From: Pseudoruegeria sp. SK021
GTDB taxonomy: Bacteria > Pseudomonadota > Alphaproteobacteria > Rhodobacterales > Rhodobacteraceae
Length of the DNA: 64,000 nt
Assembly (NCBI RefSeq): GCF_002119405.1
Contig: NZ_MTBG01000001.1
Location: 124,001 to 188,000, forward strand
Direction: 5' to 3'
In this document: positions 1 through 8,136 of the stretch, one piece after another
How the letters are laid out: each line of letters begins with the position of its first letter
Numbering within the stretch: the stretch's first letter is position 1
Made by a program: the position numbers and the translations under genes
The notes under the pieces: generated by a model
What the model was told of the DNA's origin: nothing
What the model saw: the letters and a program-made list of their open reading frames with translations, nothing else
The model's database searches: none

Positions 1-521
1 TTGGATTGGTCGACCTCAAGGTAGTCGGGAACGTCACGCTCGGCCAACTGGCTGGCTTCCAGAACGAATGCCAACTGCTTGGACTTGGTGCGCACTTCGA
101 TCACGTCACCTTCTTTGACCCGGTAGGACGGGATGTTGACCCGCTGACCGTTCACAGTGACGTGGCCGTGGTTCACGAACTGGCGGGCCGCAAAAACGGT
201 TGCTACGAACTTGGCACGGTACACGACGGCGTCCAAGCGACGCTCGAGCAGACCAATCAGGTTCTCACCGGTATCACCGCGCACACGCTCGGCTTCGGCG
301 AAGATGCGGCGGAACTGCTTTTCAGTCAGGTCGCCGTAATAGCCTTTGAGTTTCTGCTTGGCGCGCAGCTGCAGACCAAAGTCAGACACTTTGCCCTTGC
401 GGCGCTGGCCGTGTTGGCCGGGGCCGTATTCACGGCGATTCACTGGCGACTTCGGACGGCCCCAGATGTTTTCGCCCATGCGGCGGTCAATTTTGTACTT
501 GGCAGACGTGCGTTTGGTCAC
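1..521 (-). CDS. rpsD: 30S ribosomal protein S4 (3' end beyond window)
   Basis: Primary 16S rRNA-binding protein that nucleates small-subunit assembly. The minus strand reads [20 protein letters not shown] at the N-terminus, then [16 protein letters not shown] and the S4 RNA-binding region [20 protein letters not shown]. About 174 of the usual ~206 codons are present; the C-terminus runs off the left edge. The start is GTG at 521, preceded by a good AGGAGAT Shine-Dalgarno; no better ATG lies upstream. It appears to be transcribed alone, after motB on the same strand with a ~230 bp gap that carries a candidate promoter. Confidence 0.96.
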   Translation of the reverse strand, partial: MTKRTSAKYKIDRRMGENIWGRPKSPVNRREYGPGQHGQRRKGKVSDFGLQLRAKQKLKGYYGDLTEKQFRRIFAEAERVRGDTGENLIGLLERRLDAVVYRAKFVATVFAARQFVNHGHVTVNGQRVNIPSYRVKEGDVIEVRTKSKQLAFVLEASQLAERDVPDYLEVDQS

Positions 522-669
522 GGCTGATCTCCTTCGATGTGGCGCCATGAGGGCGGCGCGGTGTAGAAGGGCGTTGTCCTCTCCCGGTTCGGTGGCCCGA
601 TCCGGTCGACAGGCAATTCCTTGCGGAAGCCACCAACACCAATGCTTCCGAGAAAATCCCGGAAGTCGC

Positions 670-698
670 TGGCTAGAAGTGTTGCGCTGTGGTGTCAA
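670..698 (-). promoter_or_regulatory. candidate rpsD promoter
   Basis: On the minus strand a perfect -35 hexamer TTGACA (698-693) is followed after 17 bp by a weak -10, TAGCCA (675-670), about 150 bp before the rpsD start. Just upstream, a GCCGGTG/CACCGGC hairpin (707-731) lies after the motB stop and could end that transcript. The strong -35 with a weak -10 is common in alphaproteobacteria; the call is inference. I see nothing else in the 522-750 gap. Confidence 0.35.
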
Positions 699-750
699 GG
701 GATTTCGCCGGTGCCATTGAAACCCACCGGCCATCCGTCTGGGCGGGCGT

Positions 751-1605
751 CTAAAGATCGTCGCGCAGCACGACGATCTCGATCCGGTTGTTGCGGAGGC
801 TCATCCGGTTCAGATCGGCAGGTTTTCGATCTGCAAAGCCGGTCACGCGCTGGATGCGCCGGGGATCGAATCCAGACCCTTCCAGCATCGCGCGCGCCGT
901 GTCAGCCCGTGATGTTGACAGATCCCACACCGGGTTATCCCGCACCACGATCGGGCGGGCAGCCAAATAGCCCGCGACCGAAATGTCATTCGTCACCAAT
1001 CCCAAAAGGCTGGCGACACTGGCCAAGGTATCCTCAAGCAGCGGAGTCGGGCGCGTGGTCCCGGGGTCAAACAACTGGGCTGAAGGACTGTCGAAAATGT
1101 CGATCACCAACCCCTCATCAGACAGCCGCGTCACCACATGACGGGCCTCTTTCAGGGCCGCCATGCTTTCGCCCCCCCGCGCTGTCAGGGTTTCCAGCAG
1201 GTCCTCAGCCACGGCCAGCGCGCCGGGTCCAGACGACCCCTGCCCTGCGCCGCCAGCCTCTAGGGCAAGATCGCCCCGGGCCTTGTTCATTTCCGCCTGA
1301 AATTCCTTTGATGCACCAGTGCCGGTCTGGGCCAGCGTATCCTCAGAGAACACGTCATCCCCCCAGAACGAGCCATCGCCGCCGCCCGACATCTTGGTGA
1401 TCGGAATGGTCGGCGAAAAATAATCTGCCAACCCTTTGCGTTGCTGTTCGGTGGTAGCATTCAGCAACCACATCAACAAAAAGAACGCCATCATCGCGGT
1501 GACGAAGTCGGCATAGGCAACTTTCCATGCGCCACCATGATGGCCGCCGCCCGCCACGACCTTCTTTCGCTTTATGATTATCGGCGCAAGTGCCTCACTA
1601 CTCAT
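751..1605 (-). CDS. motB: flagellar motor stator protein MotB
   Basis: Stator subunit that anchors the proton-driven motor to peptidoglycan. After a basic N-terminus (IIIKRKK) there is one membrane helix containing the key aspartate in [18 protein letters not shown] (D33, the proton-carrying position). A linker follows, then an OmpA/MotB peptidoglycan-binding domain ending in [12 protein letters not shown]. It is 284 aa from the ATG at 1605 (MSSEALAP); an earlier GTG/ATG four codons upstream is less like the family. No motA is adjacent, so its partner and the flagellar cluster must lie elsewhere. A CtrA-like half-site sits about 90 bp upstream. Confidence 0.9.
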   Translation of the reverse strand: MSSEALAPIIIKRKKVVAGGGHHGGAWKVAYADFVTAMMAFFLLMWLLNATTEQQRKGLADYFSPTIPITKMSGGGDGSFWGDDVFSEDTLAQTGTGASKEFQAEMNKARGDLALEAGGAGQGSSGPGALAVAEDLLETLTARGGESMAALKEARHVVTRLSDEGLVIDIFDSPSAQLFDPGTTRPTPLLEDTLASVASLLGLVTNDISVAGYLAARPIVVRDNPVWDLSTSRADTARAMLEGSGFDPRRIQRVTGFADRKPADLNRMSLRNNRIEIVVLRDDL

Positions 1606-1691
1606 CACACACCCCACAACTCACCCGTCGCCTAGGTAGCATTCCGGGGATGAAGGTGAGCTTAAGCCGGAGCAGAGCCATCCATCATTCG

Positions 1692-1705
1692 TCAACGATG
1701 GTTAA
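1692..1705 (-). promoter_or_regulatory. CtrA-like half-site upstream of motB
   Basis: The minus strand reads TTAACCATCGTTGA, containing the 8-mer TTAACCAT described as a CtrA half-site in alphaproteobacteria, with a TTGA six bases further on instead of a perfect TTAA at seven. It lies between the livF 3' end and the motB start, oriented towards motB. CtrA control of motility is established in several Rhodobacterales; its use here is inferred. Confidence 0.35.
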
Positions 1706-1728
1706 GATCGCGCCTGTGCCCAGCGGCG

Positions 1729-2418
1729 TCAGACGCCAAGATACTGCGCAGTGATCTCGGGCCCAAGCTGCGAAAAGGACCCGGACCAGACGGTTCGGCC
1801 CCGTTGCAGGATGGTGGCAGTATCGGCGACGCGGGCCAGATCGGTCAGCGACTTGTCGACCACAAGGATCGACAGCCCGGTTTCGACCTTCAGTCGGGCG
1901 ATCGCATCCCAGATTTCCTGCCGCACGATCGGGGCCAGCCCTTCGGTCGCTTCATCCAGAATCAACAGGCGTGGGTTGGTCATCAAGGCCCGACCGATGG
2001 CGAGCATCTGTTGCTCGCCCCCCGATAGGGACCGGGCGACTTGGCTCTTGCGCTCGTCCAACCGGGGAAACAGGGCCGCCACCCGCGCCTCGGTCCAATG
2101 GCCGGGACGCGCCGCCGCAATTAGATTTTCAGTCACGCTGAGATCAGCAAAACACCGGCGCCCCTCTGGCACCAGCCCAAGGCCGATCCGGGCGGCCTTA
2201 TGCGCGGGCAACCCGGCCAAATTCTGCCCGGCGAACCGGATTTCGCCACCAGAGATGGGCAGCAGGCGACAGATGGTTTTGATCGTCGTCGATTTGCCCA
2301 TACCATTGCGCCCCATCAGCGCCAGAACTTGACCCTCGGCGATGGTGAACGACACATCGAACAACGCTTGCGACGCGCCATATTTGGCGGTCACGCCTGC
2401 GACCGACAACAGGCTCAT
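1729..2418 (-). CDS. livF: branched-chain amino acid-type ABC transporter ATPase LivF
   Basis: Second ATPase of a HAAT-family importer. Walker A is GRNGMGKSTT near residue 36, the signature is LSGGEQQMLAIGRALM, and Walker B is LLILDEATEGLAP. The length of 229 aa is normal for LivF, and there is no LivG-type insertion. It overlaps livG by 4 bp (ATGA) and is last in livH-livM-livG-livF. Substrate cannot be read from the ATPase; branched-chain amino acids, amides or urea are all possible for this family. Confidence 0.9.
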   Translation of the reverse strand: MSLLSVAGVTAKYGASQALFDVSFTIAEGQVLALMGRNGMGKSTTIKTICRLLPISGGEIRFAGQNLAGLPAHKAARIGLGLVPEGRRCFADLSVTENLIAAARPGHWTEARVAALFPRLDERKSQVARSLSGGEQQMLAIGRALMTNPRLLILDEATEGLAPIVRQEIWDAIARLKVETGLSILVVDKSLTDLARVADTATILQRGRTVWSGSFSQLGPEITAQYLGV

Positions 2419-3164
2419 GCGTCTTCTCCCAGATAGGCACGGCGGACCTCGGGATCGCGCCGAATCTCATCGACAGTGCCGGTGGCGATGATCGCGCCAT
2501 AGACCAGAACCGAAATCCGGTCGGCCAAAGCAAACACCACATCCATATCATGCTCGACCAGCAGGATGGGGGCTTCATGCCGCAAGTCATCCAGCATCGC
2601 CGTCAGGGTCTTGGCCCCCTCGCCATCAAGGCCGGCCATCGGTTCGTCCATCACAAACAGCTTCGGCGACAAGGTCAGGGCAACCGCCACCTCTAACTGA
2701 CGCCGCTGCCCATGGGACAGGTCCGACGCCCGGGTCGCGGCATGATCGGCCAGCCCGACCCGGGTTAGCGCCGCCTCGGCGATGGCCCGCAGGTCCCGCT
2801 GCGCCAGTGCCGGACGGAAAAGCCCGTATGCGCGGCCCCGGGCACCCACCGCCCCCAGCAGGGCATTTTGCAGGACCGTGTCTTCCATCGCCAGCGCCGA
2901 AACCTGAAACGTCCGCCCCAACCCCCGCCGCGCCCGCGTCGGGGTATCAAGGCCGGTCACATCCTCGCCAGCCAACAGCACCTGGCCCGCATCCGGCCGG
3001 ATCGTACCTGCGATCTGTCCGATCAGGGTGGACTTTCCCGCCCCGTTCGGGCCGATCAGCGCGTGGATTTCACCCGGCCTCAGATCCAGCGAAATGTCCC
3101 GGCTCGCCTGCAACGCGCCAAAACTTTTGCTCAAGCCGAGGGTTTGCAGGACCGGTTCAGTCAT
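2415..3164 (-). CDS. livG: branched-chain amino acid-type ABC transporter ATPase LivG
   Basis: First ATPase of the importer, 249 aa from the ATG at 3164 (MTEPVLQTLGLSKSFG). Walker A is GPNGAGKSTL; the LivG insertion after it includes RARRGLGRTFQ; the signature is LSHGQRRQLEVA and Walker B is KLFVMDEPMAGLDG. Its 5' end overlaps the livM 3' end by 8 bp, which points to translational coupling. A longer frame upstream has no family similarity, so the internal ATG is preferred. Confidence 0.9.
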   Translation of the reverse strand: MTEPVLQTLGLSKSFGALQASRDISLDLRPGEIHALIGPNGAGKSTLIGQIAGTIRPDAGQVLLAGEDVTGLDTPTRARRGLGRTFQVSALAMEDTVLQNALLGAVGARGRAYGLFRPALAQRDLRAIAEAALTRVGLADHAATRASDLSHGQRRQLEVAVALTLSPKLFVMDEPMAGLDGEGAKTLTAMLDDLRHEAPILLVEHDMDVVFALADRISVLVYGAIIATGTVDEIRRDPEVRRAYLGEDA

Positions 3165-4140
3165 GTCCGCCTCCGCGTCCGGCCAACAGCCCGATGATGC
3201 CGCCGCGCGCGAACAGCACAATTCCAAGCAGCAGCAGCCCCAGATAGATATGCCAAAACTCGGACAAGCCGCCCAAAAGACGTTCTAGCACGATGAACAA
3301 CACCGCGCCCACCACCGGACCGAACAGACGCGCAACGCCGCCCAGAATGACGAAGATCATGATCTCGCCGCTGGTCTGCCAACTGAACATGCTCGGGCTG
3401 ACAAAACGGTTCAAATCCGCATAGAGCGCACCGGCCAAACCGGTGATCATGCCCGAAAACACGAACGCCACCAGCCGCAAGCGATAGGGCGACAGCCCCA
3501 CCGTTGCCGCCCGCGTCGCCGACTGACGCGCCGCGTTCAGGGCAAGGCCGAATGGCGATCGGGCCAGCCGCGCCGAAAACGCCAAGGCCAGCATCAAAAT
3601 GACAAAGACAAGGCTATAGAATTGGATCGGGTCCAGCGTATTCAGCCCCGGAAAGCCGTTGCGAACATAGATCGACAGGCCGTCATCGCCGCCATAAGCG
3701 GGCCAACTGACGGCAAAGAAATAGAACATCTGCCCAAAGGCCAGTGTGATCATGATGAAATAGACCCCGGCGGTGCGCAGCGACAACGCGCCAATCAGCA
3801 CCGCCGCCAAGCCCGCCGCCAGCACCGCAACGCCCCAGATCACCGGCATCGACTTGGTGCCCTCAATCAAAAAGGGCGTCTCAAGGATCGGGCGATAGCT
3901 TTGGGCATGGCTGGCCAGAACGCCCATGGCATAGCCGCCGATGCCGAAAAACGCCGCATGGCCAAGGCTGACCAGCCCGCCCAGGCCCAAGGCAATGTTC
4001 AACCCGACCCCGGCCAGCGCCAAAATGGCGGCCCGGGTGGCCAGCGTGATGATAAACGGCTCTCCGGCAAGCCACGCCCAGAGCGGCACCAAAATCAGCC
4101 CCAACACCATGACTGTATTGACGAGATGCTCACGGGTCAC
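3157..4140 (-). CDS. livM: branched-chain amino acid-type ABC transporter permease LivM
   Basis: Integral membrane permease with 8-10 predicted helices and the family motif GLGGLVSLGHAAFFGIGGYA near residue 52. The GTG start at 4140 overlaps the livH stop by 4 bp. The length of 327 aa is usual. It ends with a run of hydrophobic residues and a glycine-rich tail (GLLAGRGGGHD). It forms the membrane channel together with LivH. Confidence 0.9.
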   Translation of the reverse strand: MTREHLVNTVMVLGLILVPLWAWLAGEPFIITLATRAAILALAGVGLNIALGLGGLVSLGHAAFFGIGGYAMGVLASHAQSYRPILETPFLIEGTKSMPVIWGVAVLAAGLAAVLIGALSLRTAGVYFIMITLAFGQMFYFFAVSWPAYGGDDGLSIYVRNGFPGLNTLDPIQFYSLVFVILMLALAFSARLARSPFGLALNAARQSATRAATVGLSPYRLRLVAFVFSGMITGLAGALYADLNRFVSPSMFSWQTSGEIMIFVILGGVARLFGPVVGAVLFIVLERLLGGLSEFWHIYLGLLLLGIVLFARGGIIGLLAGRGGGHD

Positions 4141-5057
4141 GGGCGCGCTCCGAATAGGCCGGTGGGACGCACGATCAGAACCGCCGCCATCAGCACATAG
4201 ATCAACATGGACGCCAGCGCCGATCCGGTAGTGGCCGCCGCAGATGCGTCCATCACATGGCTCAGCAGCGCGGGCAGCAGCAGGCCGCCCAGCGTATCGG
4301 TCAAACCGACCAGAATGGCCCCCACCAGCGCCCCTTTGATCGAGCCGATACCGCCAATGACGATGACCACGAAGGCAAGGATCAGAACCGGCTCGCCCAT
4401 GCCAACCTGCACCGACTGGATCGCGCCGATCAGTGCCCCAGCCAGTCCGGCAAGGGCCGCGCCCAGCGCAAACACCAAGGTATAGAGCCGCGAAATATCC
4501 ACCCCAAGGGCCGCGATCATCTCTCGGTCATTCTCGCCCGCGCGGATCTGGATGCCAAATCGGGTGCGACGGATCAGTTGGAACAGGCCGAACGCGATGG
4601 CCAGTCCGACCCCGATCAGGGTCAGGCGATAGGTGGAATATTGAATGCCCAGCGGCAGGGTCACCGGGCCGGACAGATAGGTCGGAATACTCAGATACAG
4701 CGGGAACGATCCGAACAGCCAACGCGTCCCTTCCGAAAACACCAAGATCAGCGCGAAGGTGGCCAGAACCTGATCCAGATGGTCGCGGTCATATAAGCGG
4801 CGCAGCACCAGAATCTCGACCAATGCCCCCGCCGCCGCGGCAGCAGCCAAAGACGCCGCCAGCGCCAAAAGGAACGATCCCGTCGCCGCAGCGACCGCAG
4901 CCGCAGCAAAAGCCCCCACCATAAACAGCGAGCCATGCGCCAGATTGATCAACCCCATGACGCCAAAGACCAGCGTCAGTCCGGCGGCCATCAGAAACAG
5001 CATCATCCCAAGCTGAACCCCGTTCAGCACCTGCTCGGCAAGAAGAACCCCGGACAT
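4137..5057 (-). CDS. livH: branched-chain amino acid-type ABC transporter permease LivH
   Basis: Permease of 306 aa from the ATG at 5057 (MSGVLLAEQVLNGVQ). The LivH hallmark GLINLAHGSLFMVGAFAA lies at about residues 37-54, followed by several more helices and a C-terminal PTGLFG motif. First gene of livHMGF. A binding protein gene usually accompanies such operons, often just upstream, but the next gene there is a divergent DUF1800 gene, so LivK must be encoded elsewhere or be absent. Confidence 0.88.
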   Translation of the reverse strand: MSGVLLAEQVLNGVQLGMMLFLMAAGLTLVFGVMGLINLAHGSLFMVGAFAAAAVAAATGSFLLALAASLAAAAAAGALVEILVLRRLYDRDHLDQVLATFALILVFSEGTRWLFGSFPLYLSIPTYLSGPVTLPLGIQYSTYRLTLIGVGLAIAFGLFQLIRRTRFGIQIRAGENDREMIAALGVDISRLYTLVFALGAALAGLAGALIGAIQSVQVGMGEPVLILAFVVIVIGGIGSIKGALVGAILVGLTDTLGGLLLPALLSHVMDASAAATTGSALASMLIYVLMAAVLIVRPTGLFGARP

Positions 5058-5424
5058 CGCCAGCTCAACCGCAGGTGAAACGAGGCGGCACCTCGCACCC
5101 GCGAAGCCGCAGGTCAAATGGAACGTGAGATCGGGTCACTGGCCGGGATCCTTTTGAATGTCTTGTGACCCTTAGCGGCTGGGGGCGCGGGTCAAAAGTG
5201 GAAATTCGACCCATGCCGCCCGTCGCGACGCATACGCCGCGCTGGCAGAGACCCGCCGATGACCGCCCAACCCGTGGAAGGCGTCTATCGCAGCCCCGGT
5301 TCGCTCTGGTACAGATCATCGGGACAGCGCGTTATTTCGTTGGGCATCTTGTGAACTGCGACCCTCCCACCCCCACCGGCCACATGGTCAGGGATCAGTC
5401 GCAGCGTTTCGAGGAAAATCGTGG
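5058..5424. other. divergent intergenic region livH / DUF1800
   Basis: 367 bp without a convincing gene; short open frames here lack family similarity or good ribosome sites. It holds a 7-bp inverted repeat GGGTCAC (5133-5139) / GTGACCC (5165-5171) and a further GGGTC...GACCC pair around 5190-5215. These could be an operator for the livHMGF side. I found no clear promoter. Confidence 0.4.
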
Positions 5425-6801
5425 ATGACCGCATTCGATCCGATCCTGGCTGACATCCGGTTTGGCTGTGGCTTGCGGCCCAGTGGGCCTGATTACGACA
5501 GCGCCCGCCAAATGCTGCGCCGTTTAAGCGGACCAGATCGTATGGCCGCACGGTTTGTGATCCCGACCTTCGACGCTTATCGCTTGCACTTGCTCGAGGC
5601 CGGCCAGATCGGCAGCGCGTCGCTGCCCGACGATCCGGCGGGCCGTCTGGCCGCGGGCCGGGTCTTGCGCAATGCGGTGAAGGCTGACCAGACCGAATGG
5701 TTCCGCGCCCGTCTGCAACGACGGCTGCAAACCTCTGATGGCTTCCGCGAACGTCTGGTGTCGTTCTGGGCCGATCATTTCACCGCCATCGGTTCCGGAA
5801 ATTTTCTGGTCGGAATGAACACACCCTATGTCGAGGAATCGATTCGCCCCCATGTCACCGGGTCGTTCCACACGATGTTGGCCGCCGTGACGCGCGCGCC
5901 GATGATGCTGTCCTATCTGGACCAGCACCGCTCATTCGGCCCCAACAGCCCCGCCGCCGCCGCCAGCACGCGGCCAACCGGGCTGAATGAAAATCTGGCT
6001 CGGGAGATGCTGGAACTGCACACGCTGGGCGTGACCGGCCCCTATACACAGACCGATGTCCGCCAATTGGCTGAATTGCTGACCGGCCTGCGCTTTAACG
6101 TGGAGACCGGGTTCCGCTTCGCCCCCCAAATCGCCGAGCCGGGCCCGGAAATCGTGCTTGGCACCGGCTATGGCGGCGACGCGGCCCGAATCGAAGACAT
6201 CGACGCGGCTCTGATTGATTTGGCGCGGCACCCGGCGACGGCGCAGCACCTGTCGCGCAAACTGGCGGTGCATTTTCTTGGCGATCAGCCCGACGAGACG
6301 CTGATCACGGCCATGACCGCCCGCTACATGGACACGGATGGCAATTTGCCCGCCGTCTACGAGGTCTTGCTCAGCCACCCCTCGGCTTGGGACCCGGCGC
6401 CGGGCAATATCAAGCAGCCTATCGATTTCATCGCATCGTCGCTGCGCGCCCTTGGCGGCACCGCCGCGCATCTTGCCGTCCTTGACCCCAAGACGGTCAA
6501 CAGGGCGTTGCTCTATCCGCTAAGCCGAATGGGACAGGTGTGGGAAACCCCGACTGGCCCCGATGGCTGGCCCGAGGAGGATGCCGCGTGGATCACGCCA
6601 TTGCGCCTTGCAGCCCGGGTTGATTGGTCGATGACCGTCCCGGCGCGGATCTTCCGCCCGTTGCCCGATCCCCGGGGCTTGCTGGACACCGCCCTTTCGG
6701 GCCGCGCCCCCAAATCGCTGATCTTCGCCGTCTCCGCAGCCGAGGATCGACCTTCAGGCGTTGGCGTTCTGCTGTCCTCTCCTGCCTTTCAACGGATGTG
6801 A
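5425..6801 (+). CDS. DUF1800 family protein
   Basis: 458 aa. Family hallmarks visible are the N-terminal FDPILADIRFGCGLRP, the central HF.A.GSGNFLVG-like region after FWADHFT, and the motif NLAREMLELHTLGVTGPYT at about residue 190. DUF1800 proteins have no firmly assigned reaction and are usually encoded next to DUF1501 proteins, as here (next gene begins 14 bp downstream). No signal peptide or Tat motif is visible, unlike its neighbour. An SD-like GAGGAAAA precedes the ATG. The family call is secure; the function is unknown. Confidence 0.85.
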   Translation: MTAFDPILADIRFGCGLRPSGPDYDSARQMLRRLSGPDRMAARFVIPTFDAYRLHLLEAGQIGSASLPDDPAGRLAAGRVLRNAVKADQTEWFRARLQRRLQTSDGFRERLVSFWADHFTAIGSGNFLVGMNTPYVEESIRPHVTGSFHTMLAAVTRAPMMLSYLDQHRSFGPNSPAAAASTRPTGLNENLAREMLELHTLGVTGPYTQTDVRQLAELLTGLRFNVETGFRFAPQIAEPGPEIVLGTGYGGDAARIEDIDAALIDLARHPATAQHLSRKLAVHFLGDQPDETLITAMTARYMDTDGNLPAVYEVLLSHPSAWDPAPGNIKQPIDFIASSLRALGGTAAHLAVLDPKTVNRALLYPLSRMGQVWETPTGPDGWPEEDAAWITPLRLAARVDWSMTVPARIFRPLPDPRGLLDTALSGRAPKSLIFAVSAAEDRPSGVGVLLSSPAFQRM

Positions 6802-6814
6802 GACCGAGGGATTT

Positions 6815-8005
6815 ATGACCACCACCTTATCCAGACGCGCCTTTCTGACCCGCTCGGCCCTGATCGGGTGTTCGGCTGCGGCCAGCCCGATGCTGACACC
6901 CGTGTCCTTTGCCTCGGCCCCGTGGGACACCCGGCTGGTGGTGCTGATCCTGCGCGGAGGCATGGATGGGCTGGACGTCGTGCAACCCTATGGCGATCCG
7001 CAATTTGCCGGATTGCGCCAGTCCTTCGGCTTTGACGACACCACCGCCCTCGATCTGGATGGGTTCTTTGCGCTGCACGGCGCTTTGGCCGATCTCTATC
7101 CGTTGTGGCAGCGCGGCGAACTGGCCTTCGCCCATGCCGTCTCGACCCCCTATCGCGACAAACGCAGCCATTTCGACGGGCAGGATATGCTAGAGGCCGG
7201 CACCGTTGGCCGCGCCGGGTCCAGCGACGGCTGGCTGAACCGGATGCTGCAACACAGACCCGGGGTGGACGCGGAAACCGCCTATGCCGTGGGCCGCGAT
7301 CAGATGCGGGTGCTGCTCGGCCCCGCCCCAGTGGCCGAATGGTCCCCCGATGCCAGTTTGGCCGCCTCTCCCGCTGCCCTGCGCCTGGTCACCATGGCCG
7401 CACAAGAAGACCCCCTGTTCCGCGATGCCATCCTTGAGGCCATCGCCCTGTCCGGGTCCGGCGAAGATCGTGCCTCGTCACAGGGGATGACGCCGCCCAC
7501 GACGGCCGCGGACCAGCATATCGGCATCGCCGCGTTTGCCGCCGAAAAGCTGCGCGGCGACACGCGGATCGCCTCGTTCTCATTGAACGGCTGGGATACC
7601 CACGCGGATCAGGCAACCGCTATCGCCACCCCGCTGGGACGACTGTCTGACACGATTCTGGCCCTGCGGGCAGGGCTCGGCCCGGACTGGAGCAAGACTG
7701 CAATCATCGCCATGACCGAATTCGGCCGCACCGCGCGCGAAAATGGCACCAAGGGCACCGACCACGGCACCGCAGGCGCGGTGCTTCTGGCTGGGGGCGC
7801 GATCCGGGGGGGGCGGGTCTATGGCCAATGGCCCGGACTGGCCGAGGCCGACCTCTATCAAGGCCGCGATCTGATGCCGACCCGGGACGTGCGCGCGATC
7901 GCCGGATGGCTGATGCGGGATCTGCTTGGCCTGCCCCGAGCCGAAATCGAACAGGTGATCTTTCCCGGCCTATCCCTCGAGACAAACCCCGGGCTAATCC
8001 TTTAA
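6815..8005 (+). CDS. DUF1501 family protein, Tat-exported
   Basis: 396 aa from the ATG at 6815. The N-terminus is a twin-arginine signal (TLSRRAFLTRSALIG, then a hydrophobic stretch to about residue 30). The mature part has the DUF1501 core LVVLILRGGMDGLDVVQPYG, a THADQ-like segment in FSLNGWDTHADQ, and TEFGRTARENGTKGTDHGTA; these resemble the alkaline phosphatase/sulfatase fold to which DUF1501 is related. It is co-transcribed with the DUF1800 gene. Substrate is unknown. A frame opening at 6761 overlaps the previous gene and would hide the Tat signal, so it was not used. Confidence 0.85.
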   Translation: MTTTLSRRAFLTRSALIGCSAAASPMLTPVSFASAPWDTRLVVLILRGGMDGLDVVQPYGDPQFAGLRQSFGFDDTTALDLDGFFALHGALADLYPLWQRGELAFAHAVSTPYRDKRSHFDGQDMLEAGTVGRAGSSDGWLNRMLQHRPGVDAETAYAVGRDQMRVLLGPAPVAEWSPDASLAASPAALRLVTMAAQEDPLFRDAILEAIALSGSGEDRASSQGMTPPTTAADQHIGIAAFAAEKLRGDTRIASFSLNGWDTHADQATAIATPLGRLSDTILALRAGLGPDWSKTAIIAMTEFGRTARENGTKGTDHGTAGAVLLAGGAIRGGRVYGQWPGLAEADLYQGRDLMPTRDVRAIAGWLMRDLLGLPRAEIEQVIFPGLSLETNPGLIL

Positions 8006-8077
8006 CCTGCCGCCGCCCTGCCTTGTGCAGTTTCCCGCCCCCGATGCCGGTGCGGCGGTAATTGTCTTGCCTCGGGG

Positions 8078-8095
8078 CCGTCATCGCGCTGTAGT
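8078..8095 (+). promoter_or_regulatory. possible PhoB box upstream of the nucleotidase
   Basis: CCGTCAT (8078-8084), four bases, then CTGTAGT (8089-8095): two 7-mers at 11-bp spacing that match the Pho box repeat CTGTCAT at 6/7 and 5/7 positions. It lies 42 bp before the ATG of a nucleotide-scavenging phosphatase, which fits phosphate-starvation control. A partial match, so weak evidence. Confidence 0.25.
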
Positions 8096-8136
8096 CAGCA
8101 CAGGCGCTGCATCGGCAACCTCAGGGGGATCACACA

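Noticed and set aside
6-527. plus-strand open frame at the left edge
   Set aside because: It is the reverse of rpsD, whose protein is unmistakable on the minus strand.
5133-5171. GGGTCAC/GTGACCC inverted repeat as a firm operator
   Set aside because: Only 7-bp arms with a 25-bp gap and no regulator gene beside it; kept only as a remark in the intergenic entry.
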